The notes: generated by a model not told the origin, from the sequence alone. Shown: positions 46,403 through 56,075, counted from the first letter of the stretch. The stretch: DNA of 64,000 nucleotides from Neisseria subflava (GCF_024205745.1 NZ_CP073117.1:1612001-1676000), one strand, 5' to 3'. Translations and numbers: made by a program.

Positions 46403-47319
46403 AAAAGACCAAAGTCCACCTGATTTCAGGCTTTCTCGGAACAGGCAAAACCACCGCACTCAAAAGTCTGATGGCGCAAAAAGACCCGAATGAAAAATGG
46501 GTTATCATCGTCAACGAATTTGGCGAAATCGGCATTGACGGCGCCGTCTTGAGCGACAACGGCATTCCCGTGGCAGAAATCGCCGGCGGCTGTTTGTGCT
46601 GTACTGCCGGCGCGCAAATGGGTACGACCGTACAAAAAATGTTGCGCGACGCCCAACCCGACCGCTTGATGATTGAAGCCAGCGGTCTGGCGCACGCCGC
46701 CAGCGTTATCGACGAATTGAAAGCCAAACCGCTCGACAGTATGCTGGAAATCGGCGCAGTCTTTACCGTTGTCGATCCGCGCCAATTCATTAATCCCGAT
46801 TACGCGCAACAAGCCTTGTATAAAGACCAAATCGGCATTTGCGACGTATTGGTCGCCAGCAAAACCGACTTGTGCACCCCCGAGCAGCTGGCTGAGTTTC
46901 ACGATAAAGCGGCCAAGCTGTTCCCGCCTAAAGCCAAAGTGGTCGAAGTACAAAATGCGCAACTCGACATCCAATGGCTTGATATTCCCGTTGTCGAAAA
47001 ATCGCGCTACCGCCTCAAAGCCTTGCCTGACAATACCATGGGCTTCCAGTCTCAAGGCTTCACTTTCCCTGCCGGACGTGATTTCGACGGCGAAAAACTG
47101 ACCGATTTCTTCAACGACCTGCCTAAATTTACAGACGGCCTCGTCCGCGCCAAAGGCGTGTTTCAAGTACTCGGCACTTGGGTGTGGCTGAACTGGGTGG
47201 ACGGTCAATGGGGCGCAAACCAAGTTTCATGGCGCCGCGATTCCCGCTTTGAATTGATTGCCAAATCGTTTGATGCGGATTTGATTGAGAAGAAATTGCA
47301 GGAGGCGTTGGAGAAGTAA
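46390..47319 (+). CDS. COG0523 zinc metallochaperone GTPase
   Basis: A G3E GTPase of the CobW/ZigA/YeiR group. Walker A GFLGTGKTT near 14, the metal motif GGCLCCTAG (CxCC) near 63, base-recognition SKTDLCTPEQ near 157, and a CobW C-terminal domain. These proteins deliver zinc to enzymes when zinc is scarce. The 13-base overlap with zur makes a two-gene operon, which implies zinc-dependent control. Confidence 0.92.
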   Translation: MSEVKKTKVHLISGFLGTGKTTALKSLMAQKDPNEKWVIIVNEFGEIGIDGAVLSDNGIPVAEIAGGCLCCTAGAQMGTTVQKMLRDAQPDRLMIEASGLAHAASVIDELKAKPLDSMLEIGAVFTVVDPRQFINPDYAQQALYKDQIGICDVLVASKTDLCTPEQLAEFHDKAAKLFPPKAKVVEVQNAQLDIQWLDIPVVEKSRYRLKALPDNTMGFQSQGFTFPAGRDFDGEKLTDFFNDLPKFTDGLVRAKGVFQVLGTWVWLNWVDGQWGANQVSWRRDSRFELIAKSFDADLIEKKLQEALEK

Positions 47320-47354
47320 ATCATCGGCCAAACGCTTATTAATCCGTTACTATA

Positions 47355-47387
47355 TGCCGTCTGAAGTCAGCGGTTTCAGACGGCCTT
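47355..47387. terminator. Uptake-word hairpin after the zinc GTPase gene
   Basis: Inverted uptake words, one preceded by AT and one by AG, lie about 35 bases after the stop. Confidence 0.7.
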
Positions 47388-47417
47388 CAAATCAAAAAAA
47401 TAGAGGAACACTTAACC

Positions 47418-48473
47418 ATGTGGCGTTATATCTTTCATCGTATGCTCCTTTTGATTCCCACGTTATTGGGGATTTTGGCGATTACCTTCGCCGTGATTCA
47501 GTTTGTTCCCGGCGGTCCGGTGGAGCAGATGGTTCAGCAGCTGACGCAGGGTGCGGTTGGCGGTGAGACGGCAGGACACAGCATGCCTGGAACTTTGGCC
47601 AAAAACGGCAACCGCATCAGTGCGGAAGATTTGGCCGCGCTGAATGCTTTGTACGGTTTCGACAAGCCGCCTGTGACGCGTTTTGTTGATATGGTATGGA
47701 AATTTGCCCGTTTCGATTTGGGCGAGAGTTTTTTCCACCATCAAACCGTATTTGATCTGGTGAAAGAGAAAATGCCGGTATCGATGAGTTTGGGTTTGTG
47801 GACGTTTTTCCTGACTTATTTGATATGTATTCCGTTGGGTATTGCCAAGGCGGTCAGGGATGGTAGCCGATTCGATACGATTACGGGTATGATCATTTTG
47901 GTCGGCTATACTGTACCGCCGTTTGTATTGGGTTTGGTGTTGCTGGTGTTGTTTGGCGGCGGCAGCTTTTTTGCCTGGTTTCCGCAGGGCGGCTTGGTCG
48001 GCGATGATTTCGATACGCTCTCTTGGGCAGGTAAAGTCAAAGATTATTTGTGGCATATGGCCTTGCCGATTACCGCTTCGGTGGCAGGCAACTTGGCGGT
48101 GATGACCGTATTGACGAAAAATGTGTTCCTTGAAGAAATCCGCCGTCAATATGTATATACCGCGCGAGCCAAGGGTTTGCCTGAGAAGCAGATTTTGTGG
48201 AAGCATATTTTCCGCAACGCCATGATTCCTCTGATTACTGGTTTCCCGGCCGCATTTATCGGCGCATTCTTTACCGGAAGCCTGTTGATTGAAACGTTGT
48301 TCTCGCTGGACGGGTTGGGTTTGTTGTCTTACGAGGCAGTGATGAAACGCGATTATCCTGTCGTAATGGGTACACTGTATGTGTTCACGCTAATGGGGTT
48401 GTTGGCTAAATTGGTGTCGGATATTTCTTATTCGTGGGTCGATCCGCGCATTCACTTTGGCGGACAGAAATAA
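47418..48473 (+). CDS. yejB: Peptide ABC transporter permease YejB
   Basis: A DppB-type inner-membrane permease of 351 residues. The first helix carries RMLLLIPTLLGILAITFAV near 8, followed by FVPGGPVEQM, the YejB form. About six membrane segments and the EAA loop (YVYTARAKGLPEKQILW near 237) that docks on the ATPase are visible. yejE follows after about 36 bases. The ATPase gene (31901-33466) is remote. Confidence 0.92.
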   Translation: MWRYIFHRMLLLIPTLLGILAITFAVIQFVPGGPVEQMVQQLTQGAVGGETAGHSMPGTLAKNGNRISAEDLAALNALYGFDKPPVTRFVDMVWKFARFDLGESFFHHQTVFDLVKEKMPVSMSLGLWTFFLTYLICIPLGIAKAVRDGSRFDTITGMIILVGYTVPPFVLGLVLLVLFGGGSFFAWFPQGGLVGDDFDTLSWAGKVKDYLWHMALPITASVAGNLAVMTVLTKNVFLEEIRRQYVYTARAKGLPEKQILWKHIFRNAMIPLITGFPAAFIGAFFTGSLLIETLFSLDGLGLLSYEAVMKRDYPVVMGTLYVFTLMGLLAKLVSDISYSWVDPRIHFGGQK

Positions 48474-48509
48474 GGCCGTCTGAAAATATCTTCAATCCAT
48501 TATTAAAGA

Positions 48510-49550
48510 ATGTTTCGAACCATGAAAAAGAAAAAATCTACTTCAAACCCTACTTGGCAAGCCTTTAAGCAGCATAAGCGCGGTTGGTTGGCTTTGCGGA
48601 TTTTGGCCGTTTTGTTTGTCGTCACTTTGCTTGCGCCTTTGTGGAGCAACGACAAACCTTTGTGGATACGCTATCAGGGCGAGTATTTCTTCCCCTTGGT
48701 AAACGAATACAACGAAACCACATTTGGCGGCGATTTCGATACGCCGGCGGATTATCTGGATCCGCTTATCCGTCACAACATTACTTCAGACGGCAATTTT
48801 GCCCTTTACCTGCCCAATCCTTACGATGCCGATACCTTGAACGATTTTGATACGGCACCCGATCCGGCCAAACCGTCCGAACGGCATATCTTGGGAACGG
48901 ACGACCGCGGCCGCGACCTGTTGGCGCGCTTGGTTTACGGTTTCCGCGATTCGCTGTTGTTTGCCTTGGTATTGACTGTGGTGACTACCGTAATCGGCGT
49001 GGTTGCAGGCGCGGTACAGGGTTATTTCGGCGGTAAAACCGACCTTTTGATGCAGCGTTTTATCGAGGTTTGGGGCGGTATGCCGGAGTTGTACCTCTTG
49101 ATTATCCTGTCTTCGTTCTTTAATCCGGGGCTGTTGATTTTGCTGGTGTTGCTGTCGCTTTTCGGCTGGATGGGCTTATCTGACTATGTCCGCGCCGAGT
49201 TTTTGAAAAACCGTCAGACCGATTATGTTTTGGCGGCGCGCGCGATGGGCGTGGGCAACCGTGAAATCATGTGGCGCCATATCCTGCCCAACAGCTTGAC
49301 GCCGGTATTGGCCTTTTTGCCTTTCCGTATTTCGGGTGCCGTACTTGCCCTGACCAGTTTGGACTTCTTGGGCTTGGGCGTACCTGCCTCACAGGCGAGC
49401 TTGGGCGAGTTGCTGGCGCAAGGCAAAGACAACTTGGACGCGTGGTGGATCGGTCTGTCTGCCGTTGCTACACTGACGGTGATGCTGCTTTTGCTGGTTA
49501 TGATCGGCGAAGGTTTGCGTCAGGCATTTGACGTACGCGCACGCAGTTAA
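48510..49550 (+). CDS. yejE: Peptide ABC transporter permease YejE
   Basis: A DppC-type permease of 346 residues. One N-terminal helix precedes a large outside loop (about 45-130, with PLWIRYQGEYFFPLVNEYNE), which is typical for YejE, then five helices. The EAA loop DYVLAARAMGVGNREIMW is near 237. ATG 48522 (MKKKKSTSN) is an equally good start. It works with yejB and the YejF-like ATPase. Confidence 0.92.
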   Translation: MFRTMKKKKSTSNPTWQAFKQHKRGWLALRILAVLFVVTLLAPLWSNDKPLWIRYQGEYFFPLVNEYNETTFGGDFDTPADYLDPLIRHNITSDGNFALYLPNPYDADTLNDFDTAPDPAKPSERHILGTDDRGRDLLARLVYGFRDSLLFALVLTVVTTVIGVVAGAVQGYFGGKTDLLMQRFIEVWGGMPELYLLIILSSFFNPGLLILLVLLSLFGWMGLSDYVRAEFLKNRQTDYVLAARAMGVGNREIMWRHILPNSLTPVLAFLPFRISGAVLALTSLDFLGLGVPASQASLGELLAQGKDNLDAWWIGLSAVATLTVMLLLLVMIGEGLRQAFDVRARS

Positions 49551-49603
49551 TTGCTTTTCTAAAGCGTGAAGAGGGTGGGCGGAAAAGCCTGTCCTGCATT
49601 CTT

Positions 49604-49633
49604 AGGGCCGTCTGAAAAGTTTCAGACGGCCTC
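49604..49633. terminator. Uptake-word hairpin after yejE
   Basis: A perfect inverted uptake-word pair lies about 54 bases after yejE. Confidence 0.8.
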
Positions 49634-49660
49634 ATCCATTCGTTTGAATCATTAAAAACC

Positions 49661-50341
49661 ATGAATCAAGAAATCACATTTCTTACGCTTTTTCTGCTCG
49701 GCTTTTTTGGCGGAACGCATTGCGTCGGCATGTGCGGCGGATTAAGCAGCGCATTCGCTTTGCAGCTGCCGCCACATTTAAACCGAATCGGGCTGATTGT
49801 ATTGTTGAACTTGGGGCGCATCAGCAGCTATGTCGTCATTGGCCTTCTGGTCGGCTTGGTCGGGCAGGTCGGCATTTCCTTGGATGATACACGTGCGGTT
49901 CAAAACGGTTTGTATATTGCCGCCAATGTCTTGTTGCTTTTGCTCGGTCTGTATCTTGCCGGTATTTCGACTACCGCAACCAAAATCGAAGGCATCGGCA
50001 AACCGATATGGAAACGCCTGAATCCTTTGCTGAACAAATTGCTGCCGATTAAATCGGTATCTGCCTGTTTCGGCGTGGGCGTGCTTTGGGGCTGGCTGCC
50101 TTGCGGTTTGGTGTACAGCGCGTCTTTGTATGCTTTAGGCAGCGGCAATGCCTTGCACGGCGGACTGTATATGCTGGCATTTGCGTTGGGAACCTTGCCG
50201 AACCTGCTCGCGATGGGCATATTTGCAGCGCATTTGAAAACCTTTTTGCAAAAACGCATGGTTCGTTTGTGCGCCGGATTGTTGGTGGCAGGATGGGCAA
50301 TATGGCGCTTGGCTGTATTTGCGATGGGGCAAATTAGGTAG
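49661..50341 (+). CDS. Cytochrome-maturation-type membrane protein (COG2836, TauE/UreH-like)
   Basis: A 226-residue protein with about six membrane helices. GGTHCVGMCGG near 18 is characteristic of the COG2836 group often found beside cbb3 oxidase assembly genes. GVLWGWLPCGLVYSA near 144 holds another conserved cysteine. The paired Cys-containing helices suggest metal (copper) or redox handling; this is inference. ccoS in the same window fits that setting but lies 10 kb away. Confidence 0.83.
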   Translation: MNQEITFLTLFLLGFFGGTHCVGMCGGLSSAFALQLPPHLNRIGLIVLLNLGRISSYVVIGLLVGLVGQVGISLDDTRAVQNGLYIAANVLLLLLGLYLAGISTTATKIEGIGKPIWKRLNPLLNKLLPIKSVSACFGVGVLWGWLPCGLVYSASLYALGSGNALHGGLYMLAFALGTLPNLLAMGIFAAHLKTFLQKRMVRLCAGLLVAGWAIWRLAVFAMGQIR

Positions 50342-50380
50342 AGAAAAAGATTTAATTTAGTTTGTTTTTATTGTCATGAA

Positions 50381-50414
50381 ACAGGCCGTCTGAAAGAGTT
50401 TCAGACGGCCTTTT
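50381..50414. terminator. Uptake-word hairpin between two TauE-like genes
   Basis: An inverted uptake-word pair lies between convergent genes. Confidence 0.85.
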
Positions 50415-50426
50415 CACAAGAAAGAT

Positions 50427-51236
50427 TTAATGAATCAAATTCCAAGTCATTTTGGCGGCAATCAGCAGCAACATGATGCCGAAGGCGATTTTGAGTTTTC
50501 GGGCGGGCAGCTTGTGCGCCGTTTTAACGCCGAGTGGGGCAAAGAGGATGGTGGCAATGCTCAAAATGGCTACGGCCGGAAGATAAATAAAGCCTGCCGC
50601 GCCTTCAGGCAGGTTGGCAATAGGCAAACCGTTGGCAAAATAGCCGATGGTGCCGGCAACTGCAATCGGCCATGCCAGACCTGAAGATGTGCCGATGGCG
50701 CGGTGCGCCGGAAAGTTGCAATACAGTAGGAATGGAACGGATAGCGAACCGCCGCCGATACCGACCCAGCTCGAAGCCGCACCAAAAAGCGTGCCTGCAG
50801 CTGTCAGGCCGGGGAGGGCGGGCAGGGTGCGTGAAGGCGTGGGTTTGGAATCGCGTAGGGTTTTGAGTGCGATAAAGGCAAGAAATGCAATAAAGAAAAC
50901 CTGCAAAGCCAGCGTCGGCATATATTTTGCCGTTACTGCGCCGAGGAGGACGCCGAATATCATGCCCGGTGTCATCCGGCGGACGGTTGCCCAATCGATG
51001 GCGTGTTTTTTATGTTGGGCGTACATACTAGAGAAGGTGGTAAATACCATGACGGCAAATGAAGTGCCAATGGCTAGATGCTGGGCATAGGGGTGGCCGC
51101 CTATGCCTTGCAGCTGCAACGCCCATAAGACAACAGGAACAATTAACGTGCCGCCGCCTACGCCGAATAGTCCGGCAATAAAGCCCGCCGCGCTGCCGAC
51201 GGCGAGCAGTGCAAGGATGATGTCCAAAGACCACAT
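50427..51236 (-). CDS. TauE/SafE (TSUP) family anion transporter
   Basis: A 269-residue protein with about eight hydrophobic segments and the family's repeated glycine-rich loops (GLFGVGGGTLIVPVV near 22, SSWVGIGGGSLSVPFLL near 155). Family members export sulfite or related organosulfur anions; the substrate is unknown here. It follows pssA after a single base, so it is in the same operon. Confidence 0.88.
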   Translation of the reverse strand: MWSLDIILALLAVGSAAGFIAGLFGVGGGTLIVPVVLWALQLQGIGGHPYAQHLAIGTSFAVMVFTTFSSMYAQHKKHAIDWATVRRMTPGMIFGVLLGAVTAKYMPTLALQVFFIAFLAFIALKTLRDSKPTPSRTLPALPGLTAAGTLFGAASSWVGIGGGSLSVPFLLYCNFPAHRAIGTSSGLAWPIAVAGTIGYFANGLPIANLPEGAAGFIYLPAVAILSIATILFAPLGVKTAHKLPARKLKIAFGIMLLLIAAKMTWNLIH

Positions 51237-51237
51237 T

Positions 51238-52017
51238 TCAGACGGCCTTGTCGTGTTTGTGTGCTTTATGGCGTTTTTTAAACCAACGGATGACTGCCAT
51301 CACATAACCGGACAGGCTGTAACCAAGGAAAAACAAGAAGAGGACGAGTGAAGGTTTCCAGTTGATGAGCAGCAGTACCAACACGGCAAGCACCATGCCC
51401 ATGAACGGCACTTGGCGGCGGATATTGATTTCTTTGAAGCTCCAAAACGGAATCTGCACAATCATGGAAATACCGGCAAACAGGGTAATGCCCAATGCCC
51501 ACCAATGCACGCCGGGGAAGCGTTCAAAGCTGTGATTGACCCAAATCAGGCCGACAATCAACGCAGCGGCGGTCGGGCTTGGAACGCCGATAAACCAGCG
51601 TTTATCGACCTTGCCGATGAGCGTGTTGAACAGTGCCAAACGCAGGGCGGCGCAAGCGCAGTAGATAAAGGCGACGGAATAACCGATTTTGCCAAACTGC
51701 CAAAGTTGCCATTTATAGGCAATCAGGGCAGGCGCTACACCGAAGCTGACCATATCGGCAAGGCTGTCGAGCTGTTCGCCGAACGCGCTTTGGCTGTTGG
51801 TTAAACGGGCAACACGTCCGTCCATGCCGTCGAGCAGCATGGAAAGGAAAACTGCAATCGCCGCCGTTTCATAACGTCCGTGCATGGACTGGGTAATGGC
51901 GAAGAACGCGCAAAACAGTGCGGCGATGGTAAAGGAATTGGGCAGCAGGTAAATGCTGTTTTTGCGGATGGAGTTGCGTGGAGGAATCGGATTTTCTGTA
52001 TTTTGTGAGTTGTCCAT
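51238..52017 (-). CDS. pssA: CDP-diacylglycerol--serine O-phosphatidyltransferase
   Basis: PssA makes phosphatidylserine, the precursor of phosphatidylethanolamine. The CDP-alcohol motif DGRVAR...GEQLDSLAD is near 66-88 within a protein of about seven helices and 259 residues. The N-terminal region is polar (about 1-22). The sequence is of the membrane (type II) form rather than the E. coli cytosolic form. Confidence 0.93.
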   Translation of the reverse strand: MDNSQNTENPIPPRNSIRKNSIYLLPNSFTIAALFCAFFAITQSMHGRYETAAIAVFLSMLLDGMDGRVARLTNSQSAFGEQLDSLADMVSFGVAPALIAYKWQLWQFGKIGYSVAFIYCACAALRLALFNTLIGKVDKRWFIGVPSPTAAALIVGLIWVNHSFERFPGVHWWALGITLFAGISMIVQIPFWSFKEINIRRQVPFMGMVLAVLVLLLINWKPSLVLFLFFLGYSLSGYVMAVIRWFKKRHKAHKHDKAV

Positions 52018-52140
52018 AATGTTTCCGTATATGCTGCGTGTGCAGATGAGGCATTATACCGCATTGGTTGGTTAAGGATTTTTAAAAGGCAGACATAGTT
52101 TCACTTTATCAGCATAAAGTTTCAGACGGCCTTTATTTTG

Positions 52141-53490
52141 TCAGTCAAACAACTCGCCCTGCGCCTGCTCTTTGGTCACGCGTACGTCGGTTTCGCCGTC
52201 GGCAAAAGTGATGTGTAGTTTCTGCCCTTGTTTCAATGTATCAGCATTGCGGATGACTTGTCCGCGTGTGTTTTTGACGACCGAAAAACCACGCTCCAAA
52301 ATATGCTGAGGCGATACGGCTTCGAGTAATGCGGCTTGGGCGGTCAGGCTTTGACGGCGGTGGACAAGCAGCTGGCGGAAGGAATGCGACAAGGTCGTCT
52401 GAAAGCGGTCGATATTTTGTGTGTAAACGGAAACATCAGGGCGGCAATGTTTCAGGGTTTGGGTTTGGCGTTCAAAACGGGCGGTGTGGGCGCGGACGTT
52501 TTGCGTCATCGAGTAAGACAGCGTTTGCGCCAGCTTGCTGATTGAGGCACGCTGCTCGTCAAGTTTTTGGCGCGGATGACGGATTTGCCGCGCCAGCCAG
52601 TCGAGTTTTTGGCTGGCATCGAAATAGCGTTGTTCCAAAACGGTTTTCAGACGGCCTTGCGCTTGGGCGAGGCGGTGTAGCGATTCTTGGCGGTTGGGGC
52701 TGACCAGCTCTGCCGCGCCGGTTGGTGTCGGTGCGCGCACGTCGGCAACAAAATCGGCGAGCGTGAAATCGGTTTCGTGGCCTACGCCGCTGACGACGGG
52801 AATCGCGCAGGCTTCGATGGCGCGTACAACCGGCTCTTCATTAAACGCCCACAAGTCTTCAATGCTACCGCCGCCGCGACAGACAATCAGTACATCACAT
52901 TCGGCGCGTTGCGAAGCGGTTTTAATCGCTTGGGCAATTTGCAACTCGCTGCCTGTGCCTTGTACGGGCGTCGGATAAACGATAACGGGGATTTCGGGCG
53001 CGCGGCGGTTTAAGGTGGTCACGACATCGCGCAAAGCCGCCGCCGCCAGGCTGGTGACGATGCCGATACATTGCGGACGGGCAGGCAACGGTTTTTTGCG
53101 TTCCGCTGAAAACGCGCCTTCCGCCTGCAACTGCGCTTTCAATCGTTCATAGGCTTCGTAAAGCTGCCCCAAACCTTTGAGCCGTACTTCGTTTACGGTA
53201 ATCTGAAATTCTCCACGCGCTTCATAAATGCTGATTTTTCCTGATACTTCGATATGGTCGCCTTCTTTCAAAGGCTTCGCCAAGCGCATAGCCGCGCCCT
53301 TAAACATCGCGCAACGCACCTGCGCACGGCTGTCTTTAAGCGAGAAATAATAATGTCCGCTGGCGGCACGGGTCAGGTTGGATACTTCGCCGGCAATCCA
53401 CAAGCCTGCGAGATGGTCTTCCAGCAAGGCTTTGGCGAGGGCGTTGAGCTCGGATACGGAAATGGATGAGGGTGCGAAAAGTTCGGACAT
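52141..53490 (-). CDS. xseA: Exodeoxyribonuclease VII large subunit
   Basis: XseA degrades single-stranded DNA from both ends with XseB. An OB-fold (about 1-100, WIAGEVSNLTRAASGHYYFSL) precedes the catalytic core (IGIVTSLAAAALRDV near 140; CRGGGSIEDLWAFNEE near 204; SGVGHETDFTLADFVAD near 235) and a long coiled-coil. 449 residues is normal. An AGGTCGTCTGAA variant uptake word lies inside the gene (52392-52403). Confidence 0.95.
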   Translation of the reverse strand: MSELFAPSSISVSELNALAKALLEDHLAGLWIAGEVSNLTRAASGHYYFSLKDSRAQVRCAMFKGAAMRLAKPLKEGDHIEVSGKISIYEARGEFQITVNEVRLKGLGQLYEAYERLKAQLQAEGAFSAERKKPLPARPQCIGIVTSLAAAALRDVVTTLNRRAPEIPVIVYPTPVQGTGSELQIAQAIKTASQRAECDVLIVCRGGGSIEDLWAFNEEPVVRAIEACAIPVVSGVGHETDFTLADFVADVRAPTPTGAAELVSPNRQESLHRLAQAQGRLKTVLEQRYFDASQKLDWLARQIRHPRQKLDEQRASISKLAQTLSYSMTQNVRAHTARFERQTQTLKHCRPDVSVYTQNIDRFQTTLSHSFRQLLVHRRQSLTAQAALLEAVSPQHILERGFSVVKNTRGQVIRNADTLKQGQKLHITFADGETDVRVTKEQAQGELFD

Positions 53491-53665
53491 TACGAAATGG
53501 AAAAAATTTGGGAAAGTTGAATTATAAGGGTTTTAGAGCGATTCGTTGTATTCGTTTTCATGAAACTTGCGCCCTTTGTTTTAACATTATCAAAGCCGCA
53601 TGTTCAGACGGCCTTGTATGGGCAGGCTTGTGTTATATTATCGTTTGATTTCCGCTTCAAAAGCC

Positions 53666-54682
53666 ATGCGTATGCCCAAACTCCACCAAATTATCGAACG
53701 CCATTGGCAATCCCCCAATCCGTTTCTGTCTTTACTATTAAAACCACTGTCCAAGCTGTTTGCTAAAATTGCGGTGAAACGGCGCGATGATTTTGTTTCA
53801 GGCCGTCTGAAAAGCGAAAAATTGCCTGTGCCTGTGGTGGTGGTCGGCAATATCCATGCAGGCGGAACAGGGAAAACGCCGATAGTCGCCGCGCTGGTGT
53901 CGGGTTTGCAGGAAAAGGGCGTTAAGGTCGGCATCATCAGCCGAGGTTATGGGCGCAAGAGTAAGGCGGTTCATGTATTGAATACAGCCAGCAGCGCGGC
54001 AGATGCAGGCGACGAGCCTTTATTGCTGTTTCGCCAAACTGGCGCGCCGACGGCGGTGGGCAGCAGCCGTGCAGAAGCAGGCAGGGCATTGCTTGCGGCG
54101 TATCCGGAGCTTGAATTGATTGTGGCCGACGACGGCTTGCAACATTATGCCTTGCAACGCGATATGGAAATTGCCGTATTCCCGGCGGCAGATACAGGAC
54201 GTACCAATTTGGATTTACTGCCCAACGGCAGCTTGCGCGAACCTTTGTCTCGATTGGCTTCCGTTGATGCGGTCGTCGTCAGCGGGTGGCAAGCAGATAC
54301 GGCATTCAGGCCGTCTGAAAATATGTTTGCCAGCCATATTGAAACAGGGCAGATTTACCGTTTGAACAGGCCGTCTGAAAAATTGGATTTGGCGGGCTTA
54401 GGAAATCAAACCGTCGCCGCCGTCGCCGGTATCGCTAAGCCGGAGCGTTTTTTCAATACGTTGCAAAAGATGAATATCGCTTTAAAACAAACCGTTGCCT
54501 TGCCTGATCATGCAGATATTACGGCAGCGGATTTGCCGGACGCAGATGTAGTGATTATCACGGAAAAGGATGCGGTCAAATTTTCAGACGGCCACGGCCT
54601 GAATCATGTGTGGGTCTTGCCTGTTTATGCGATAATTGAGCCGAACTTGGCGGCGTTTGTATCCGCGAATGTTTCAATCTAA
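53666..54682 (+). CDS. lpxK: Tetraacyldisaccharide 4'-kinase
   Basis: LpxK adds the 4'-phosphate of lipid A at the inner membrane. It has an N-terminal membrane-contact segment ([20 protein letters not shown]), Walker [12 protein letters not shown] near 62 and EADDGLQH-like [13 protein letters not shown] near 151. ATG 53666 (338 residues) or 53672 is favoured over the earlier in-frame start, since family proteins begin just before HWQ. Two uptake words lie inside the gene (near 54310 and 54369). Confidence 0.92.
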   Translation: MRMPKLHQIIERHWQSPNPFLSLLLKPLSKLFAKIAVKRRDDFVSGRLKSEKLPVPVVVVGNIHAGGTGKTPIVAALVSGLQEKGVKVGIISRGYGRKSKAVHVLNTASSAADAGDEPLLLFRQTGAPTAVGSSRAEAGRALLAAYPELELIVADDGLQHYALQRDMEIAVFPAADTGRTNLDLLPNGSLREPLSRLASVDAVVVSGWQADTAFRPSENMFASHIETGQIYRLNRPSEKLDLAGLGNQTVAAVAGIAKPERFFNTLQKMNIALKQTVALPDHADITAADLPDADVVIITEKDAVKFSDGHGLNHVWVLPVYAIIEPNLAAFVSANVSI

Positions 54683-54746
54683 ATGCTGATAGATGTTTCA
54701 CAGATGTTTTAAATATGATCTTCAAACTACGCAATAGGAGTAAATC

Positions 54747-55413
54747 ATGAAGTTAAAATATTTGTTGGTCGCTTGTGCAGCTTTATTTGTATCCACTCAA
54801 AGCTTAGCTGCTAAACCAAGTGATGAATCTGTAATGAAATGGTTGGAGATTCAAGGGATAAGCAATAATTATAGCGAGAAAGTACAACGTTCTTTGGAGA
54901 TGGTGAATAAAGAGGACAATGAGCGCTTGTTAACGATGACGCCCAAAGCTCAAAAAGCGCAGATGAAGGCGGTCATCAGTCGTTATATGAAAAACATGCA
55001 AGACGATTTGAGCCGCCCTGAGTTGAAAAAACAATGGTTGGATGAAGAAAAGCGTGCCGTACAGAAAGTATTTACACAAGAAGAAGTCGATGTGCTCAAC
55101 CGCTTTTTCTCTTCCCCTCGGGGCAAGGGTATTTTGAAAAAAAATCAATCATCTCAGACGGCATGGCGGAGATATTGATAATGTCCTGAGCCAAGCAGAC
55201 GTGGATAGCATAGTAAAAGTATTTGAGCATGGGGCCGGTAAGTCTGCATTTGAAAAGGTGGAACGTTTCGATAAATTGAATGATGAGATTGTTGAAAAGA
55301 CAATGAGCAACAACTATATCAACGCAAGCAGGAAATATACGCCTGCTTTTGAAGCGCAAACGCGCGATATTTTGTGCAAGGGCAATAAACATTCTTCGGA
55401 ATGTGCCAAATAA
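54747..55413 (+). pseudogene. DUF2059 exported protein, split by a frameshift
   Basis: A signal peptide (about 1-22) precedes a helical DUF2059-type domain (QKVFTQEEVDVLNRFFSSPRG near 109). At an A8 run (55137-55144) the frame goes to a stop after a further 12 codons. With seven A the frame continues through INHLRRHGGDIDNVLSQADVD to a natural end at 55413, giving about 221 residues. The intact neighbour at 55460 is its paralogue (shared start SDES..WL and TQEEV). The A8 tract makes slippage or read error plausible. Confidence 0.8.
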
Positions 55414-55459
55414 TTTTCCGACTATCTGAAAATATTTTTTTATTGAAAAGGAGAAAAAA

Positions 55460-56008
55460 ATGAAACTGAAAACCTTATTATTGCCCTTCGCCATGCTGGC
55501 CTTGTGTGCCAATGCGTTTGCCGCTACACCTAGCGATGAGTCGCTGGAGCGTTGGTTGGATACGCAGAATTTTGACCGGGAATTAGAAAAAAATATGATT
55601 GACGGTTTCAATGTTGGATTTAAACCGTATGCAGATAAAGCCCTTGCCAAAGTACCGGAAGCGAAAAAAGAGCAAATAGCAAAAGCTATTGACCGTTATC
55701 GCGAAAATGTTTTGAGAGATTTGATTACGCCCGAAGTGAAACAGACTATCCGCAATAATTTATTAAAGAACGCCAAATTAACATACACTCAAGAAGAAGT
55801 TAACGGCATGATTGCCTTTAATAGTTCACCTGTCGGGCAGGCTGTTGCTGTTAAGACTCCTCTTATGCTCAATCAAGCTATGAACGAACTAATGACTTTT
55901 GGATTGGCATTAACAGAGAAAGTTGCACAGCGTCATATGCCTGAATTTGCGAAAGAGATGCAAGGTATCATGTGCGGCGGCAAAAAAACTGATGCAAGCT
56001 GTAATTAA
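55460..56008 (+). CDS. DUF2059 exported protein
   Basis: A 182-residue protein with a cleavable signal (about 1-20, ANAFA) and a DUF2059-like helical domain (LTYTQEEVNGMIAFNSSPVGQ near 110). Two C-terminal cysteines (CGG...SCN) may form a disulfide in the periplasm. The role is unknown. It is a tandem paralogue of the preceding frameshifted gene, 46 bases upstream, and has a strong AAAGGAG ribosome site. Confidence 0.78.
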   Translation: MKLKTLLLPFAMLALCANAFAATPSDESLERWLDTQNFDRELEKNMIDGFNVGFKPYADKALAKVPEAKKEQIAKAIDRYRENVLRDLITPEVKQTIRNNLLKNAKLTYTQEEVNGMIAFNSSPVGQAVAVKTPLMLNQAMNELMTFGLALTEKVAQRHMPEFAKEMQGIMCGGKKTDASCN

Positions 56009-56042
56009 GCCAAATAGGTTGGGAAAAGCATAAGAAATAAAT

Positions 56043-56075
56043 TATAGTCGTCTGAAAAAATATTTCAGACGACCT
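56043..56075. terminator. Inverted pair of variant uptake words (GTCGTCTGAA form)
   Basis: The stem uses TCGTCTGAA/TTCAGACGA instead of the usual CCGTCTGAA. The right arm reads AGGTCGTCTGAA on the minus strand. It lies 35 bases after the DUF2059 gene. Confidence 0.7.
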
